A stretch of DNA of 64,000 nucleotides from Gammaproteobacteria bacterium (GTDB lineage Bacteria; Pseudomonadota; Gammaproteobacteria; Pseudomonadales; UBA5518). The position numbers and the translations under genes are program-made. Numbering within the stretch: position 1 is the stretch's first letter; every line of letters starts with the position of its first letter. Location of the stretch: the NCBI GenBank assembly GCA_016705365.1, contig JADIYI010000008.1:558001-622000 (forward strand), written 5' to 3'. Of this stretch, positions 1-7,937 are shown piece by piece. The notes beneath the pieces are model-generated. The model saw nothing but the letters and a program-made list of their open reading frames with translations, was not told the origin of the DNA and ran no database searches.

Positions 1-737
1 CCGCGCTGATCATGCACGGTACCGACACGCTGGAGGAGACCAGCTATTTTCTGAGTCTCGTCACCAAGAGCCCCAAGCCGGTCGTGATGGTCGGCTCGAT
101 GCGTCCCGCCACCGCGATCAGCGCCGATGGCCCGGGCAATATCTACAACGGCATCGCGATCGCGGCCAGCGCGCAAGCCAGGGGTCGCGGCACGCTGGTG
201 TCCCTCAATGACGAGTTTCACTACGCGCGCAACGTGGTGAAGACAGACACCACCAGTGTGCAGACTTTCAGCAGCCTCAACCGGGGACCGGCGGGCCTGG
301 TGCACACCGGCACCGTCGAGTGGTTCGAGCCGATGGACAGGAAAGTCGGCGCGGCGACCGAGTTCTCGATTGACGGCCTCGACAAGCTGCCGCGGGTGGA
401 CATCATTTATGCGCATGCCAACATGAGCGCGGACCTGATCGATGCGGCAGTCAGGAACGGCGCGAAAGGACTCGTGGTGGCTGGCGTCGGTGACGGCAAC
501 ATGACCACCCCGGCGCTCGAGGCATTGAAGAAAGCCGCCAAGTCCGGCGTTGCCGTGGTGCGCAGCACCCGGTTGCCGATGGGCCTGGTGCTGCGCAACA
601 ACGAAGTCAATGACGACGAGATGGGTTTCGTCGCCTCGGGTGAGCTGAACCCGCCGAAATCGCGCGTGTTGCTGCAGCTCGCATTGACCAGGACCAGCGA
701 CCCGAAGCGTATCCAGCAGATGTTCTACGAGTACTGA
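1..737 (+). CDS. ansB: Type II L-asparaginase, C-terminal part (5' end outside window)
   Basis: Hydrolyses L-asparagine to aspartate and ammonia; type II enzymes are usually periplasmic. The reading frame is open from the first bases, so the N-terminus with its nucleophile threonine and any signal peptide lies upstream. Visible are HGTDTLEET, holding the Thr-Asp of the second catalytic triad, and VVKTDTT, holding the catalytic lysine. The C-terminus QQMFYEY is typical of the family. An intrinsic terminator candidate follows immediately, so transcription probably ends here before the glutaminase gene. The neighbouring glutaminase suggests a shared job in releasing acidic amino acids and ammonia from amides. 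Family assignment is firm; the type II call rests on the sequence resembling AnsB more than AnsA, and on the context. Confidence 0.9.
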   Translation, partial: ALIMHGTDTLEETSYFLSLVTKSPKPVVMVGSMRPATAISADGPGNIYNGIAIAASAQARGRGTLVSLNDEFHYARNVVKTDTTSVQTFSSLNRGPAGLVHTGTVEWFEPMDRKVGAATEFSIDGLDKLPRVDIIYAHANMSADLIDAAVRNGAKGLVVAGVGDGNMTTPALEALKKAAKSGVAVVRSTRLPMGLVLRNNEVNDDEMGFVASGELNPPKSRVLLQLALTRTSDPKRIQQMFYEY

Positions 738-745
738 TCGAGGGC

Positions 746-778
746 GCCGCATTTCGAGAATGCGGCCTGAGGTTTTTT
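746..778 (+). terminator. Rho-independent terminator candidate after ansB
   Basis: A perfect 8-bp stem (GCCGCATT at 746-753, AATGCGGC at 759-766) with a 5-nt loop is followed by a run of six T at 773-778. The T tract starts six bases after the stem, which weakens it slightly. Confidence 0.6.
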
Positions 779-814
779 GTTTACCGAATCCCGTTTGCTT
801 GAAGGAGATATCAA

Positions 815-1837
815 ATGAGAGTCCCGATGATTTCAAGACTGTTCGTGCTGGCGCTTGCGCTGGCCATCGGCGCTGGCGCACAGGCGGCAGAGCAGCTGCG
901 CAAGGCCGATATCGAGGCGGCGTTGAATGCGGCCTATGACAAGTACAAATCGCTGCAGGAGGGCGCCAACGCGGATTACATACCGGCGCTCGCGAAGGTC
1001 GATTCGAATATCTTCGGCATCGCGCTGGTCACCACCGACGGCAAGGTGTACACCGCCGGCGACGTAGGCTCGGAGGTGTCGATCCAGTCGATCTCCAAGG
1101 TTTTCACCATGGCCAAGGTGATCGAGGAGCAGGGGCCCGACGCCATAGCCGCCAATATGGGCGTGGATGCGACCGGGCAGGTGTTCAACTCGATCGTTGC
1201 GGTGGAGCAATACCGCGGCTCGGAGATGAACGCCATGGTCAACCCGGGTGCCATCACCGCGACGAGCATGGTATCCGGTGCCTCGCGCGAGGAGATCTGG
1301 AACAAGATCCTCGGCTATTACAGCGATTTCGCCGGTCGCAAGCTCGCGGTCAATCGTGAGGTGTTCGAATCCGAGGCCGCGACCAACCAGCGCAACCAGG
1401 CGATCGGGCGGCTGATGTACGCCTACGGCCATATCAAGAGCGAACCCGACCGTGCCACCGATATCTATACCGAACAGTGCTCGGTGAACGTCAACGCGCG
1501 CGATCTCGCCACCATGGCGGCGACCCTGGCCAACGGCGGCAAGAATCCGGTGAGTGGAAAGAAGGTGCTGGAAAACAAGTATGTGCCCAACGTGCTCGCG
1601 GTGATGGCGACGGCCGGTCTTTACGACGACTCGGGCAAATGGCTCTACCGGACCGGCCTGCCGGCGAAGAGTGGCGTCGGTGGCGGCATTCTCGCGGTAT
1701 CGCCCGGTCGTTTCGGTATCGCGGTCATCTCTCCGCCATTGGATGCAGCAGGCAACAGCGTGCGCGCGCAGAATGCGATCGCGGATATTTCCAATGCGCT
1801 CGGCGGCAACCCCTACGCCGTGCAACCGCGCCGCTAA
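815..1837 (+). CDS. glsA: Exported glutaminase (serine-dependent beta-lactamase fold)
   Basis: Converts L-glutamine to L-glutamate and ammonia. The 340-residue product starts with a signal peptide (hydrophobic residues about 9-20, likely cleavage after AQA near residue 24), unlike the cytosolic E. coli YbaS/YneH, so a periplasmic location is inferred. The catalytic Ser-x-x-Lys of the glutaminase family is seen as S92-I-S-K95 in the block IQSISKVFT. The start has a strong ribosome binding site (GAAGGAGA) a few bases upstream. It sits between the asparaginase and an Orn/Lys/Arg-type decarboxylase, like the amidase-plus-decarboxylase arrangement of glutamate-dependent acid resistance, where glutaminase supplies glutamate and proton-buffering ammonia. 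That role is inferred from context. Confidence 0.93.
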   Translation: MRVPMISRLFVLALALAIGAGAQAAEQLRKADIEAALNAAYDKYKSLQEGANADYIPALAKVDSNIFGIALVTTDGKVYTAGDVGSEVSIQSISKVFTMAKVIEEQGPDAIAANMGVDATGQVFNSIVAVEQYRGSEMNAMVNPGAITATSMVSGASREEIWNKILGYYSDFAGRKLAVNREVFESEAATNQRNQAIGRLMYAYGHIKSEPDRATDIYTEQCSVNVNARDLATMAATLANGGKNPVSGKKVLENKYVPNVLAVMATAGLYDDSGKWLYRTGLPAKSGVGGGILAVSPGRFGIAVISPPLDAAGNSVRAQNAIADISNALGGNPYAVQPRR

Positions 1838-1842
1838 GCAGC

Positions 1843-1873
1843 GTGAAGCCGCAGCCTTTCGCTACGGCTTCAC
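1843..1873 (+). other. Intercistronic hairpin between glsA and the decarboxylase gene
   Basis: GTGAAGCCGCAG (1843-1854) pairs with CTACGGCTTCAC (1862-1873) over 12 positions with one mismatch and a 7-nt loop. There is no T run, so this is more likely an RNA-stability or attenuation element than a terminator. It lies 15 bases before the ribosome binding site of the next gene. Confidence 0.45.
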
Positions 1874-1900
1874 GAATTCATCAATGATCAGGAGTTGTAC

Positions 1901-4639
1901 ATGAGTGGAACCGGCATGATTTCCGATGGCTTTTCCATCCCGGATGCGCGCGCCGACCATTGGGCCCAGGCAGCGATAGTCGGTCGTGCCTGGGCTGCGG
2001 CCGTGGCACGTGGCGAGGACGCCGGGAAACTCTGCGATGCCGCGCGCAGCGCGCTGGCGGAAATCGTCACGCTGGAGGATTTCTTTGCGTTTCCCGGGCT
2101 GCGTCTCATGCAGACTCTTCAGGAGCGGCTGCAGGGCGCCGATGCCGGTGGATTTGCCGCGCTGGCCCAGCGTGTCAACGAAGGCCTTGCCTCGGGTGCC
2201 TATCGCCATGATGCCGTACTGTGGGAGCCGGGCGAAGAGTCCGAGGTCACCCTGGCGGAATTTCTGCCGCCATCGTTCGATCACGAGGACAGTCACCGCC
2301 CCTATTTCGAGGTATTGATCGTCGCCGCGGCCGACACCTCGCATTTCGAGCACAACCGCCGGGAACTCAGGCGCCTGCGCCGCGCCGATGATCCGTTCAT
2401 CTACGAAGTGCTGCAAGCGGGCAGTTTCGAGGACGCGATCCTCGCGACCCTGGCGAATCCCGACCTGCAGGCGGTCGTGATCGGCGACGGTTTCGGGTTC
2501 CGTTCGAGTCGCGACGCTCCCGGCTTGCGTGAGGCCCTGGCACGCACCAATCCATTCGATCCCGCGGCTCTCGATGTGCGCGACTACGGGCTCAAGCTGG
2601 CCTCGACGCTGAAAAGCCTGCGTCCGGAACTGGATATCTATTTTCTCACCGAGCGCGGGCCGGAACTGCTCGCCGCGCAACCGGAAGCCGAGGCGATCCG
2701 GCGCATTTTCTACGGTCGCGAAGAAATCATGGAAATGCACCTGGCCCTGCTCGACGGGGTCGGCGAGCGTTACGAAACGCCGTATTTCGACAACCTCAAA
2801 CGCTACAGCCGCAAACCCGTCGGCACTTTTCATGCGCTCCCCGTTGCCCGCGGCAAATCGATTTTCCGCTCGCACTGGATCCGTGACATGGGCCAGTTCT
2901 ACGGCATCAACCTGTTCATGGCCGAATCGTCCGCCACCACCGGCGGACTCGACAGCCTGCTCGAGCCGACCGGCAACATCAAGCGCGCGCAGGAACTGGC
3001 GGCGCGCGCTTTCGGTGCCGAGCACGCCTATTTCGTCACCAACGGCACCTCGACCTCGAACAAGATCGTGCTGCAGGCGCTGCTCGCCCCCGGCGATATC
3101 GTGCTGATCGATCGCAATTGCCACAAGTCGCACCATTACGCCATGGTGCTCTCCGGCGCGCAGCCACTGTATCTCGAGGCCTATCCGATGACGGCCTACT
3201 CGATGTACGGAGCCGTGCCGCTGCGCGCCATCAAGCAGGCCCTGCTGGCATTGAAAGCCGAAGGCAAGCTCGACCGCGTGCGCATGGTGGACCTGACCAA
3301 CTGCACCTTCGACGGCCACATGTACAATCCGCGGCTGGTGATGGAGCAGTGTCTGGCGATCAAGCCCGATCTGATTTTCGTGTGGGACGAGGCCTGGTTC
3401 GGCTTCGCCCGTTTCTCGCCTTTCCATCGCCTGCGTACCGGGATGTTCGCGGCCGCCGCACTCGGACAGCGTTATGCCAGCGCTGCCTACCGGGAGGAAT
3501 ATGCGGCGTTTCGCGCCGAGGCCGGTGAACTCGACCCGGCGGACCCGCGGCTGCTCGACATGCACCTGCTGCCGGATCCGGATCTGGTGCGCATCCGCGT
3601 CTATGGCACCCAGTCGACCCACAAGTCGATGTCCGCGCTGCGCCAGGGTTCGATGATCCTGGTACACGATCAGGACTTCGCGCAGGTGCACGGCGCGTTC
3701 GAGGAAGCGTTCTTCACGCATACCTCGACCTCTCCGAACCTGCAGATCATTGCCTCGCTCGATCTGGCGCGCCGGCAGATGGAACTCGAAGGCTACGGCC
3801 TGGTGTCGCGCTCGACCGATCTCGCGTTGCGCATCCGCCGCCAGGTCAATGGCAACCCGCAGATCGCGCAATACTTTCGCGTGCTCAGCCCGGAGGAGAT
3901 GGTGCCCGCCGCGCATCGCGCATCGGGCATCCGCGACTACGGCCCGCCGCACGGCAACTGGCAACAGATGGCGAGCGCCTGGAATCACGACGAGATTGCA
4001 CTCGATCCGACCCGCCTGACCCTGGTTTGCGGCACGGCCGGCTACGATGGCACCGCGTTCAAGGGCTTGCTGGCCGAGCGCTATGACATCCAGCTCAACA
4101 AGACCTCGCGCAACAGCATCCTGCTGCAGACGAATATCAACAACACGCGCAGCGATGTAGCGCATATCGTGCGCGTGCTGGCCGAAATCGCCCGCGATAT
4201 CGACAAGCAACTGCGCCGTGGCGGCGCGGCCGCGCGGGCAGAATTCGCGGCAAGAGTAAAAGCACTGATGGAAGACGTGCCGGACCTGCCGAACTTCAGC
4301 AGTTTCCATGATGCGTTTCGCGAGGATCCGGGCAGCGCGACCACCGAGGGTCATATGCGCGAGGCTTTCTACAGCGCCTATCGCGCCGACCAGTGCGAGT
4401 ATCTGGCGGTGAATTCGCCGGAAATGGACCGCCGTCTGGAGCAGGGGCCGCAGGTCATCGCCGCCGATTTCGTGATTCCCTATCCACCCGGATTTCCGAT
4501 CATGGTGCCCGGGCAGGTGATCACGGCCGATACCATCACCTTCATGCGCGAGCTGGATGTCAAGGAAATCCACGGCTACCACGCCGCCCAGGGACTGCGC
4601 ATACTCAAACCGGAAGTACTCGCGGCGCGCAAGCGCTGA
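1901..4639 (+). CDS. Orn/Lys/Arg-family PLP decarboxylase, long form
   Basis: Pyridoxal-phosphate decarboxylase of the fold-type-I family of inducible lysine, ornithine and arginine decarboxylases; it should release CO2 and consume a proton. The product has 912 residues against roughly 710-760 for the E. coli enzymes. The Schiff-base lysine is K575 in the block QSTHKSMSALRQ, and the PLP-ring aspartate is probably D496 in VWDEAWFGF. In E. coli LdcI the equivalent lysine is residue 367, so about 200 extra residues lie N-terminal to the catalytic core, including a response-regulator-like wing region around residues 130-290. The ATG at 1901 has CAGGAG six bases upstream; the in-frame TTG at 1895 is rejected. 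Substrate is unknown. Linkage to acidic-amide hydrolases and aspartate:alanine-type exchangers makes an acidic substrate worth testing, although the family classically uses basic amino acids. Confidence 0.88.
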   Translation: MSGTGMISDGFSIPDARADHWAQAAIVGRAWAAAVARGEDAGKLCDAARSALAEIVTLEDFFAFPGLRLMQTLQERLQGADAGGFAALAQRVNEGLASGAYRHDAVLWEPGEESEVTLAEFLPPSFDHEDSHRPYFEVLIVAAADTSHFEHNRRELRRLRRADDPFIYEVLQAGSFEDAILATLANPDLQAVVIGDGFGFRSSRDAPGLREALARTNPFDPAALDVRDYGLKLASTLKSLRPELDIYFLTERGPELLAAQPEAEAIRRIFYGREEIMEMHLALLDGVGERYETPYFDNLKRYSRKPVGTFHALPVARGKSIFRSHWIRDMGQFYGINLFMAESSATTGGLDSLLEPTGNIKRAQELAARAFGAEHAYFVTNGTSTSNKIVLQALLAPGDIVLIDRNCHKSHHYAMVLSGAQPLYLEAYPMTAYSMYGAVPLRAIKQALLALKAEGKLDRVRMVDLTNCTFDGHMYNPRLVMEQCLAIKPDLIFVWDEAWFGFARFSPFHRLRTGMFAAAALGQRYASAAYREEYAAFRAEAGELDPADPRLLDMHLLPDPDLVRIRVYGTQSTHKSMSALRQGSMILVHDQDFAQVHGAFEEAFFTHTSTSPNLQIIASLDLARRQMELEGYGLVSRSTDLALRIRRQVNGNPQIAQYFRVLSPEEMVPAAHRASGIRDYGPPHGNWQQMASAWNHDEIALDPTRLTLVCGTAGYDGTAFKGLLAERYDIQLNKTSRNSILLQTNINNTRSDVAHIVRVLAEIARDIDKQLRRGGAAARAEFAARVKALMEDVPDLPNFSSFHDAFREDPGSATTEGHMREAFYSAYRADQCEYLAVNSPEMDRRLEQGPQVIAADFVIPYPPGFPIMVPGQVITADTITFMRELDVKEIHGYHAAQGLRILKPEVLAARKR

Positions 4640-4674
4640 CGGGTAGTTGGCATCGCAGGCGGGAGACACAATCA

Positions 4675-6369
4675 ATGTGGCAGTGGTTCGCGGATACCTT
4701 GCGGAGCAATCCCGAGATCGCGATATTCCTCACCCTCGGACTTGGCTTCTGGGCGGGGAAATTCAAGTTCGGTTCGTTCAGCCTGGGAGTCGTGACCAGT
4801 ACCCTGCTCGCGGGTGTGCTCGTTGGCCAGCTCGGCATCACGATCTCTGCCCACGTCAAATCCACGTTCTTTCTGATGTTCCTGTTCGCGGTGGGATATG
4901 GCGTCGGACCGCAGTTTTTCCGTGGTCTGAAGGGTGACGGTGTTCCGCAGGTATTGTTCGCGCTGATGCAGTGCGTGGCGGTGCTGCTTACCGCGGCAGG
5001 CGTCGGCTATCTGCTCGGCTACGACGCCGGCGGCACGGCTGGCCTGCTGGCCGGTGCCAGCACCATCTCCGCGGTACTCGGCGTCGCCACCGACAGCATC
5101 AACCAGCTCGCGCTCGACGCCTCCGGGAAGAAGGCGATGCTCGATGCGATGCCGGTTGCCTACGCGGTGACCTACCTGTTCGGCACCGCCGGGTCGGCGT
5201 GGCTTCTCGCCACCCTCGGGCCGAAGATCCTCGGCGTGGATATCGCCGAGGAGTGCCGCAAGTACGAGGCCGAGATGGGCGGTGCGCTGGCCGACGATCC
5301 CGACCGTCTTTCCGGTTACACGACATTCGTGTTGCGTGCTTACCGGCTCACCGACCCGAGCTGGGTCGGGCGCACGGTCGCCGAATTCGAGGCCAGCTTC
5401 GTCGGCCAGAGAGTGTTCGTCGAGCGTCTGCGCCAGGACGGTGAACTGCTCGATCCGGCTCCCGAGCTGGTGCTGCGACAGGACGCGATCATCGCCATCG
5501 CCGGGCGGCGAGAGGTCGTGCTCGAGCGCGCCCTGCAGCTTGGCGTCGAAGTCGATGACCGCGAGTTGCTCGACCTCGAGATCGAGCGGCTCGACGTCGT
5601 GATCACGCGCAAGGAGGTTGCCGGCCTGTCGCTGCAGGAACTCGCGACCGGCGGGCTCGGTGACAACCTGCGCGGTGTGTTCTTGCGCAAGATCCTGCGC
5701 ACCGGGGTCGAGATGCCGATCACCATGGGCTTCAGGCTGGAGCGTGGCGACACGCTCACGCTGGTGGGTCCGCGTACCCACGTCGATCGCGTGGTGCCGC
5801 AGATGGGCTATGCCGATCGTCCCACCGACGAGACCGATATGGTCGTGATGGGTGCGGGTATCGTGATCGGTGCGCTGATCGGCGCGCTGACATTCCGCCT
5901 CGGCGGCGTGCCTCTCAGCCTGAGTACCAGTGGCGGTGCGCTGATCGCGGGGCTGGTATGCGGCTGGTTGCGTTCCGTGGATCGTACCTATGGCCGCATC
6001 CCCGGCCCGGCTTTGTGGGTGTTCAACAATATCGGGTTGAATGTTTTCATTGCAGTGGTGGGCATCAGCGCCGGCCCGGGGTTCGTCGCCGGACTCAAGG
6101 CGCAGGGTCTCGAGCTGTTCCTCGCCGGTATCGTGGTGACCACCGTACCCCTGATCATCGGCCTGCTCGCCGGGAAATACCTGTTTCGCATGAAGGCGCC
6201 GATCATCCTCGGCGCCTGTGCCGGCGCACGCACCACCACGGCCGCGCTCGGCGCAATCGAAGAGGAGGCGAAGAGCAAGGTTCCGGCCCTTGGCTATACC
6301 GTGACCTATGCAGTCGGCAATACGCTGCTGACCGTGTGGGGCGTGGCAATCGTATTGCTGATGAGCTGA
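4675..6369 (+). CDS. Aspartate:alanine exchanger (AAE) family antiporter 1
   Basis: Inner-membrane transporter of the AspT/YidE/YbjL type. The 564-residue product has an N-terminal block of about five membrane segments, a hydrophilic centre (residues about 200-390) carrying two TrkA-C/RCK-C-like regulatory domains, and a C-terminal membrane block. AspT exchanges aspartate for alanine and, coupled to decarboxylation, builds a proton-motive force. The ATG at 4675 follows GGGAG at suitable distance; the frame is open further upstream but that part overlaps the decarboxylase gene and is not translated. It lies 35 bases behind the decarboxylase, so co-transcription and a substrate/product antiport with it are likely. 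A second paralogue lies at 7938-9602. Confidence 0.9.
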   Translation: MWQWFADTLRSNPEIAIFLTLGLGFWAGKFKFGSFSLGVVTSTLLAGVLVGQLGITISAHVKSTFFLMFLFAVGYGVGPQFFRGLKGDGVPQVLFALMQCVAVLLTAAGVGYLLGYDAGGTAGLLAGASTISAVLGVATDSINQLALDASGKKAMLDAMPVAYAVTYLFGTAGSAWLLATLGPKILGVDIAEECRKYEAEMGGALADDPDRLSGYTTFVLRAYRLTDPSWVGRTVAEFEASFVGQRVFVERLRQDGELLDPAPELVLRQDAIIAIAGRREVVLERALQLGVEVDDRELLDLEIERLDVVITRKEVAGLSLQELATGGLGDNLRGVFLRKILRTGVEMPITMGFRLERGDTLTLVGPRTHVDRVVPQMGYADRPTDETDMVVMGAGIVIGALIGALTFRLGGVPLSLSTSGGALIAGLVCGWLRSVDRTYGRIPGPALWVFNNIGLNVFIAVVGISAGPGFVAGLKAQGLELFLAGIVVTTVPLIIGLLAGKYLFRMKAPIILGACAGARTTTAALGAIEEEAKSKVPALGYTVTYAVGNTLLTVWGVAIVLLMS

Positions 6370-6423
6370 GCCGGAGGCGAGAGTTGCAACTGATTTTTTG
6401 ATCGTAAATCCAGGAGTCCCAAC

Positions 6424-7809
6424 ATGAAAGAACTGATATTGCCGCATCGCGGAACGGTTTCCCGCCCCCACGCAGCCCTCGCGGTGATGTTGTCGGTGCT
6501 TGCGCTGCCATTGTCGGCCCACGCCGACGATGTCGCGGACCTGAGACGCGAGCTCGAGGCCTCGCGCGCCGCGATCGAGCGCCTGGAACAGCGCATCCTC
6601 GATCTCGAATCCGCGCGCACGGCTCCCGCCGCCGCAGCGATGGCTCCGGCCGTTGCCACGGCGCCGGCAGTAGCGCCGGCAGCCGCGACGCAGCCCTCCA
6701 ACGATGCCAAACTCGATGTCTACGGTTTCGTGCAGCTCGACACGATCTACGATTTCAATCAGTCCGACCCCAACTGGAAGGACGCGCTGCGCGTCTCGAA
6801 GATCCCGATCAACTGCCCCGACGACGCCGGCTGCGGCAAGGATGGCGAGACCGTTTTCGGGGTGCGCCAGACACGCATCGGCGTGCGCGGCAAGATCCCG
6901 ACGGAAATTGGCGAGCTGAACACCAAGCTCGAATTCGAACTGTTCGGCGTAGGTGCCGACGAAGGGAAGACCACGCCGAGGCTGCGCCATGCCTGGGCGG
7001 AGCTCGGCGAATTCGGCGCCGGCCAGACCTGGTCGCTGTTCATGGATCCGGACGTGTTCCCCAACACCATCGAGTACTGGGGTCCGACCGGCATGATTTT
7101 CGTGCGTAACCCGCAGCTGCGCTGGACGCCGTACCGCACGGCAGGCCAGCAGTTTGCGATCGCCCTGGAATCGCCGTCCTCGGCACTGGACACCGGCAAG
7201 ATCTCCGACATCGACCCCGACGATAACCCGCTGTCGATCCAGAGCGAGAACAACCTGCCCGACCTGACCGCGCAGTGGCGCTCGAGCGGTGACTGGGGCC
7301 ATGTGCAACTGGCCGGCATCGTGCGCTCGGTGGGATTCGAGACCGCCAACACCGCCAATGGCAATCCCTCGGGCGAGGAAACCGGCTGGGGCTTGAATGG
7401 CAGCGCCAGCATTGCGGTCACCGGACGCGACAAGCTGCACCTGCAGCTCGCCTATGGCGAGGGCATCGCGAGTTATATCAACGATGGCGGCAGCGACCTT
7501 GCACCGAACGACGATCTCACGGGTGCGGAACTGCTTCCGTTGCTGGGCGCACTTGCCTATTACGACCACTACTGGAGCGAGCGCTGGAGCAGCAGCATCG
7601 GCTGGAGCATCGCGGAACAGGACACCACCCGAGGACAGTACGGCAGCGCCTACGAAAGCGCGCAGTATGGCAACCTGAACCTGTTGTACTATCCCGCGCC
7701 GGGGATCATGATCGGTGGCGAGCTGATGTATGGCGAACTGGAGCTGAAGGACGGCAGCACGGCCGATGATACGCGCATGCAGATGTCCTTCAAGTACAGC
7801 TTCGACTGA
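6424..7809 (+). CDS. DcaP-like trimeric outer-membrane porin
   Basis: Predicted outer-membrane diffusion channel of 461 residues. A signal peptide ends near AHA34. Residues about 37-66 form a short coiled coil (heptads such as LRRELEASRAAIERLEQ), followed by an Ala/Pro-rich linker, as in DcaP porins whose N-terminal coiled coil reaches into the periplasm. The rest is alternating amphipathic beta-strand sequence beginning with YGFVQLD and ending in a terminal aromatic-containing strand (FKYSFD). DcaP of Acinetobacter favours negatively charged solutes. Placement between two AAE exchangers suggests that it admits acidic amino acids or their decarboxylation products; this is inference. A ribosome binding site (CAGGAG) precedes the ATG. 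Confidence 0.8.
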   Translation: MKELILPHRGTVSRPHAALAVMLSVLALPLSAHADDVADLRRELEASRAAIERLEQRILDLESARTAPAAAAMAPAVATAPAVAPAAATQPSNDAKLDVYGFVQLDTIYDFNQSDPNWKDALRVSKIPINCPDDAGCGKDGETVFGVRQTRIGVRGKIPTEIGELNTKLEFELFGVGADEGKTTPRLRHAWAELGEFGAGQTWSLFMDPDVFPNTIEYWGPTGMIFVRNPQLRWTPYRTAGQQFAIALESPSSALDTGKISDIDPDDNPLSIQSENNLPDLTAQWRSSGDWGHVQLAGIVRSVGFETANTANGNPSGEETGWGLNGSASIAVTGRDKLHLQLAYGEGIASYINDGGSDLAPNDDLTGAELLPLLGALAYYDHYWSERWSSSIGWSIAEQDTTRGQYGSAYESAQYGNLNLLYYPAPGIMIGGELMYGELELKDGSTADDTRMQMSFKYSFD

Positions 7810-7817
7810 GGGTGCGG

Positions 7818-7846
7818 GGCTGATGCCGGCACGCCGGCAATCAGCC
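7818..7846 (+). other. Hairpin after the DcaP-like porin gene
   Basis: GGCTGATGCCGG and CCGGCAATCAGCC form a 12-bp stem with one bulged base and a four-base loop, ten bases after the porin stop codon. No T run follows, so it may protect the 3' end of the porin message or partly reduce read-through to the second exchanger. Confidence 0.4.
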
Positions 7847-7937
7847 TGATATCGGCATCGCCGTGCGATCGCGCTCCTTTGTGCATGTTCGCGTCGCAGC
7901 CACCCGGTTTGGTAACTCCCGGTAATCGATGGGGTAA

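Noticed and set aside
1360..1375. GTTCGAATCC string resembling a tRNA T-arm
   Set aside because: It lies inside the glutaminase coding sequence, and no cloverleaf can be drawn around it. No tRNA was found in the window.
1862..7569. Very long open frames of over 900 codons on the minus strand, opposite the decarboxylase and the first AAE exchanger
   Set aside because: They are antisense shadows in GC-rich DNA. The + strand products have clear families and motifs, while the minus-strand translations show only Arg/His/Gln-rich noise.
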